A model generated the notes under the pieces. That model did no database searches. It was not told where the DNA came from and was given only the letters and a program-made list of their open reading frames with translations. Below, piece by piece: positions 60,611 to 64,000 of a stretch of DNA of 64,000 bases. The translations under genes and the position numbers were made by a program. The DNA comes from CAZHGD01 sp964531735 (GTDB lineage Bacteria > Armatimonadota > UBA10988), in NCBI GenBank assembly GCA_964531735.1, contig CAZHGD010000002.1:62001-126000 (forward strand), given 5' to 3'. Numbering within the stretch: position 1 is the first letter of the stretch; each line of letters opens with the position of its first letter.

Positions 60611-61984
60611 GTGAACATTGACCCCGATCGGCCGCTGGTGTTCGAAGGCCACGCGCGGCCGATGCGAGTGCGGGAGCCCGAGGCCGTGCTGGCGGCAGTG
60701 GAGCCCGACAGCATTGCCGACCAGCTCGGGTTGGTGCCGGGCGACCGCGTCCGCCGGCTCAACGGACAGGCACCGCGCGACCTGATCGACTGGCAGCTCT
60801 GGTGCGCCACCGAGGAGATCGACCTGCTCGTCGAGCACGCCGACGGCGAGCGCGTGCTGTACAGCTTCGAGAAGGACGAACACGAGGACCTCGGCGTGCA
60901 GTTCGAGAGCATGCTGTTCACCCCTTTGCGGACCTGCAACAACGGCTGTCTGTTCTGCTTCGTCGAGCAAGCTCCCGCCGGGCTGCGGCCGACCGTCTAC
61001 GTCCGCGATGACGACTACCGCCTGAGCTTCCTGGGCGGCCACTTCACGACCCTGACCAACCTCACCGAGCAGCACTTCGAGCGGATCGTCTACCAGCACC
61101 TCAGCCCGCTCTACGTCTCGGTTCACGCCAGCGATCCGCAGGTTCGCGAGCGACTGCTGGGGAACGCCAAGGCGCGGGCGGGCTGGGAGTACTTGCAGCG
61201 ACTGGTGGCCGCCGGCCTGGAGTGCCACACGCAGGTGGTGTTGTGCCCGGGCATCAACGACGGTGTGCAGCTCGACCAGACGATTGGCGATCTGGTGGCG
61301 CTCGGGCCGGGCGTGCTGAGCGTCGGCGTGGTGCCGGTGGGCCTGACGCGGTACAACGCGCAACCGGAGCTGCGGCCCCTGACGCCGGCCGAAGCCCGCG
61401 CCACCGTGGCGCAGGTGGCCACCTGGCGTGAGCGCGTCGGCCGGGCCGGGCGACGGCGCGTGTACGCCGCCGATGAGCTGTTCCTGCTGAGCGCGGAGCC
61501 GCTGCCGGCGGCCGAGTACTACGACGACTACCCACAGATCGAGAACGGCATCGGCCCGCTGCGGCTGTTCGAAGACCAGGCACAGGTGGCGCTCCGTGAC
61601 GCCGCGCCGGCGCTGACGCCGCCGCGGGTGGTCTGGTTCGTGACCGGCGAGTACGGCGCGCAGGCGCTCGACGGCTTCGTCACCGCCCTCAACCGCCTGG
61701 GCGGGCTGGACGTGGTCCGGCAGGTGGTCCGCAACGACCTGTTCGGCGGCAACGTGAAGTGCAGCGGTCTGCTGGGCGGGCGCGACATTCTGGCGCAGGT
61801 GCCGGCACCACCGCGGGGCAGCCTGGCGCTGCTGCCCGGGCGGGCGGTGGACGAGCAGGAGCGGTTCCTGGACGGGGTGACCGTCGGTGATCTGGCCGCG
61901 GCCTGGCAGGTGCCGGTGGTCCCGTGCTGGACCCCGGGCGAGGTCGTGGCCCAGGTGCTGCGATCGGGCGTCGCGGGCGCTTGA
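60611..61984 (+). CDS. DUF512 protein with PDZ domain and radical-SAM-like cysteine cluster
   Basis: A 457-residue protein of the DUF512 family. N-terminal PDZ-like domain (about 15-60, AAVEPDSIADQLGLVPGDRV), then a radical-SAM-like barrel with CX3CX2C (Cys109, Cys113, Cys116) in TCNNGCLFCF, followed by the DUF512 domain to the C-terminus (YYDDYPQIENGIGPLRLF, DLFGGNVKCSGLLGG). Function is not established; the cluster suggests a 4Fe-4S enzyme. Start GTG 60611 has AAGGTGA upstream. Family members are frequent in Firmicutes and related groups. Confidence 0.9.
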   Translation: MNIDPDRPLVFEGHARPMRVREPEAVLAAVEPDSIADQLGLVPGDRVRRLNGQAPRDLIDWQLWCATEEIDLLVEHADGERVLYSFEKDEHEDLGVQFESMLFTPLRTCNNGCLFCFVEQAPAGLRPTVYVRDDDYRLSFLGGHFTTLTNLTEQHFERIVYQHLSPLYVSVHASDPQVRERLLGNAKARAGWEYLQRLVAAGLECHTQVVLCPGINDGVQLDQTIGDLVALGPGVLSVGVVPVGLTRYNAQPELRPLTPAEARATVAQVATWRERVGRAGRRRVYAADELFLLSAEPLPAAEYYDDYPQIENGIGPLRLFEDQAQVALRDAAPALTPPRVVWFVTGEYGAQALDGFVTALNRLGGLDVVRQVVRNDLFGGNVKCSGLLGGRDILAQVPAPPRGSLALLPGRAVDEQERFLDGVTVGDLAAAWQVPVVPCWTPGEVVAQVLRSGVAGA

Positions 61985-62009
61985 CGCAGGCGGGCCGAAG
62001 GGCTAGAGT
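61981..62009 (+). promoter_or_regulatory. nagA promoter overlapping the DUF512 stop
   Basis: TTGACG (61981-61986), 17-base spacer, TAGAGT (62004-62009), 39 bases before the nagA ATG. The -35 contains the DUF512 stop codon. Confidence 0.55.
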
Positions 62010-62048
62010 GCGCCAGCGTGAGGCGGGAGCAGCCCCACGGAGGATGAT

Positions 62049-63218
62049 ATGCGGGTTCGAGGGCGCCTGGCGGGACAGGCGGAGGTGGTCGATGTCGTGG
62101 TGGCGGGTGACCGCATCGAGACCATCGGGCCGCCGGTGGGCGCGGCGGACCTGGGCGGTCACGATTGCGTGCTGTCCCCGGCGTTCATCGATCTGCAAGT
62201 CAATGGCTACGGCGGGCTCGATTTCAACCTCGGCGTGTGGAACGACCAGCCGGTCACAGTCGACACCGCGGCGCAGATTGTGCGCAAAGTGGCTGCCAGT
62301 GGCACCGGGCTGCTGTGCCCGACGCTGATCACCAACCGCCTCGATTGGCTTGAGGCGGGCCTGCGCACCGTGGCCGCGGCCTGCGCCCAGGACGCCGCGC
62401 TGGCGGCATCACTGCCAGGCATCCATCTGGAGGGGCCGTTCCTGTCGCCCGATGAGGGCCCGCGTGGCGCCCACGACCCGGCCTACATCATCGATCCCGA
62501 CTGGTCGGTGTTCGAACGGCTGCAGGCGGCCGCGGCGGGGCTAATCCGCATCGTGACCATCGCGCCGGAGCGACCCGGGGCGATAGCCTTCGTGGAACGC
62601 GCGGTGGCCAGCGGGGTGTTGGTCAGCATCGGGCACAGCCATGCGACCGCCGAGTCCATCCGCGACGCCGTGGCCGCCGGCGCCAGCCTGTGCACCCACC
62701 TGGGCAACGGCGCCCACGCCGTGCTGCCGAGGCACCACAACTACATCTGGGAGCAACTGGCCGACGACCACCTGACCGCGTGCATCATCGCCGACGGCCA
62801 CCACCTGCCGCCGAACCTCGTGAAGTGCTTCAGCCGCATCAAGGGACCCGAGCGACTGGTCGTGGTGTCCGACTGCGTGGCGCTCGGCGGCCTGCCGCCA
62901 GGGCTGTACAGCGACGGGCGCCACGAGGTGCTGCCGTCAGGTCGGGTGAACCTCGCCGGCACGCCGTACCTGGCTGGCGCCGGGCATCTGTTGGACACCT
63001 GTGTGGCGACTCTGCGGCGGTGTACCGAGTTCACCGAGGCCGAAGTCGTCGGCGCGGTCACGTCGCGGCCGGCGGCCGTGCTGGGCCTGTTGGAAGTGAC
63101 CGGTGAGGTGGTGCCCGGGCGCCGCGCTGACCTGACCTGTTTCCGCTGGCCGGAGGCCGATGGCCCGCTGGCGGTGTGCGCGACGATGGTCGCCGGGAAC
63201 GTGCTCTATCGCGCTTAG
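62049..63218 (+). CDS. nagA: N-acetylglucosamine-6-phosphate deacetylase
   Basis: A 389-residue amidohydrolase-fold enzyme removing acetate from GlcNAc-6-phosphate in amino-sugar recycling. Metal and catalytic residues: SPAFIDLQVNGYGG, GIHLEGPFLSPDEGPRGAHDP (metal Glu), SIGHSHAT (metal His), a second His in CTHLGNG, IADGHHLPP, and catalytic Asp in VSDCVALGG. The usual THLFNAM is THLGNGAH here, a divergent version. ATG at 62049 follows GGAGGAT. nagB and PTS genes are not in the window. Fits recycling of peptidoglycan or chitin sugars made available by the secreted enzymes. Confidence 0.92.
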   Translation: MRVRGRLAGQAEVVDVVVAGDRIETIGPPVGAADLGGHDCVLSPAFIDLQVNGYGGLDFNLGVWNDQPVTVDTAAQIVRKVAASGTGLLCPTLITNRLDWLEAGLRTVAAACAQDAALAASLPGIHLEGPFLSPDEGPRGAHDPAYIIDPDWSVFERLQAAAAGLIRIVTIAPERPGAIAFVERAVASGVLVSIGHSHATAESIRDAVAAGASLCTHLGNGAHAVLPRHHNYIWEQLADDHLTACIIADGHHLPPNLVKCFSRIKGPERLVVVSDCVALGGLPPGLYSDGRHEVLPSGRVNLAGTPYLAGAGHLLDTCVATLRRCTEFTEAEVVGAVTSRPAAVLGLLEVTGEVVPGRRADLTCFRWPEADGPLAVCATMVAGNVLYRA

Positions 63219-63236
63219 GAAGCGGATCCGGGCGTG

Positions 63237-63265
63237 TTGACATGGCCTCGGGCGGCCCCTATAAT
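63237..63265 (+). promoter_or_regulatory. Full-consensus sigma-70 promoter
   Basis: TTGACA (63237-63242), exactly 17 bases, TATAAT (63260-63265). The strongest promoter in the window by sequence; transcription would start about 57 bases before the GTG at 63329. Confidence 0.85.
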
Positions 63266-63328
63266 GGCCGTGTCAAAGGCCTGCAGACGCCCCGCGCGGA
63301 GTGTTCGCCCAGCGGATCGGAGGGCTTT

Positions 63329-64000
63329 GTGTCCGACGCCTATTCGACCAAGCTACAGCGCCTTCGTGGGCTGATGCAGCAGCAAGGTTACGACGCGGTA
63401 GTGTTGAGCCGCGTGGACAACTTATTCTGGCTGGCGGGTGCCGACACCCACGTCGGCCTCAATGCGGACTGTGGCATCGCGTCCGCTGTGGTTGCGCGCG
63501 ACCGGGTCACCGTGGTCACCAGCAACATCGAGCGTCCACGGCTGATCGACGAGGAGTTCGCTCGCGTCGGCATCGCCGTGGAGGCGGTCAACTGGTGGGA
63601 TGGCAGCGCGGCGCGGCGGATCGCCGAGCTGACCGACGGCGATGGCGCGGTGGCGGCGGATACGGCCATGGCCGGCTACGCGCTGGTCGACGTGGCTCCG
63701 CTCCGCTACGAGTTGGTGCCCGAGGAAGTGGCGGCCTACCGGCGGCTGGGCACCGACATGGGCGAGGCGGTTGGGCAGGTGGCCCGTGAGTTCGCGCGTG
63801 GCGAGAGCGAGTTCCAACTCGCCGGTCGGCTGTCCGGCCGGCTGCTCGAACGGGCGATCACACCGGTCGTGGTGCTGGTGGCGGCGGATGACCGCATCGC
63901 CCGCTATCGCCACCCGATCCCCACGACCAAGACGGTCGATGACCTGGCCATGCTGGTGGCGTGCGGCCGCCGTGAGGGTCTGATCGTGGCCCTGACGCGT
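63329..64000 (+). CDS. M24-family Xaa-Pro aminopeptidase-like protein, 5' part
   Basis: The first 224 codons of a gene that continues beyond the window. Residues 5-125 form a creatinase N-terminal-type domain (KLQRLRGLMQQQGYDAVVLS, NLFWLAGADTHVGLN, TVVTSNIERPRLIDEEFA) and the beginning of the pita-bread domain follows (AYRRLGTDMGEAVGQVAREF). The metal-binding Asp/His/Glu lie past the edge. Related proteins are Xaa-Pro dipeptidases/aminopeptidases (pepP/pepQ type). GTG start has CGGAGGG upstream. Confidence 0.85.
   Translation, partial: MSDAYSTKLQRLRGLMQQQGYDAVVLSRVDNLFWLAGADTHVGLNADCGIASAVVARDRVTVVTSNIERPRLIDEEFARVGIAVEAVNWWDGSAARRIAELTDGDGAVAADTAMAGYALVDVAPLRYELVPEEVAAYRRLGTDMGEAVGQVAREFARGESEFQLAGRLSGRLLERAITPVVVLVAADDRIARYRHPIPTTKTVDDLAMLVACGRREGLIVALTR

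Noticed and set aside
62050..62070. GGTTCGAGGG resembling a tRNA T-arm
   Set aside because: It is the start of nagA coding sequence with a good ribosome site just upstream; no cloverleaf.

Overview
The window is 64 kb of GC-rich bacterial chromosome with dense, mostly genuine genes in both orientations. I count 46 protein-coding genes, one of them running off the right edge. There is no rRNA, tRNA, CRISPR array, integrase or transposase that I can support. Several signs point to the Terrabacteria side of the tree, with Armatimonadota or a relative as my best but unproven guess. These are a T-box leader in front of valS, a DUF3084 + YqgF-like pair, a DUF3662/FHA - FHA - FtsW/RodA - PBP - PASTA-kinase cluster, a DUF512 protein with a CX3CX2C cluster, and many secreted family-A glycosidases beside DUF4380 and SGNH proteins. 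Promoters look like ordinary sigma-70 type: TTGACN, a 17-18 base spacer, then TANNNT occurs again and again in intergenic gaps.

Layout. 1-5.0 kb: a giant PAS/GAF hybrid histidine kinase, possibly cut by the left edge. 5.0-8.3 kb: a three-gene catabolic operon (2-hydroxyacid dehydrogenase, FAH-family hydrolase, aldehyde dehydrogenase). 8.3-10.1 kb: an island with a 620-base gap and a TIR/nucleoside-deoxyribosyltransferase-like protein, a candidate defence or NAD-processing gene. 10.1-15.3 kb: a leftward operon (CtpA protease, LysM/G5 membrane protein, Hsp70-like ATPase, ADP-ribosylglycohydrolase), divergent from a LapA-like membrane gene. 15.8-24.8 kb: secreted or sugar-related enzymes, DUF3084 + YqgF-like nuclease, an SGNH esterase and a GT39-like membrane glycosyltransferase. 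25-26 kb: lexA with an SOS box of the direct-repeat type GAAC-N7-GAAC, converging on a receiver protein whose phospho-acceptor Asp is replaced by Glu. 26.4-31.1 kb: GH114-like lipoprotein, medium-chain dehydrogenase, polysaccharide deacetylase and a degenerate DUF5060-type glycosidase. 31.1-37.7 kb: leftward TrmH, RidA, SbcC, M20 peptidase and glutamate dehydrogenase. 37.8-45.3 kb: a large GH2 enzyme, a second degenerate glycosidase with a leaderless promoter, a beta-propeller protein and DUF4380. 45.3-49.2 kb: a repeat-bearing gap and a secreted CHAT protease. 49.2-53.7 kb: T-box-controlled valS, SGNH membrane protein and 2Fe-2S ferredoxin. 53.7-59.7 kb: the cell-envelope signalling cluster. 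59.7-64 kb: small membrane protein, DUF512 protein, nagA and the start of an M24 aminopeptidase-like gene.

How it fits together. Much of the window serves carbohydrate turnover at and outside the envelope (GH5/GH2/GH114-like enzymes, deacetylase, SGNH esterases, NagA) and envelope growth control (PASTA kinase, FtsW, PBP, FHA proteins, CtpA). The least ordinary items are the TIR-like island, the pair of glycosidases that seem to have lost both catalytic acids, the LexA box type, the T-box, and the back-to-back promoters.
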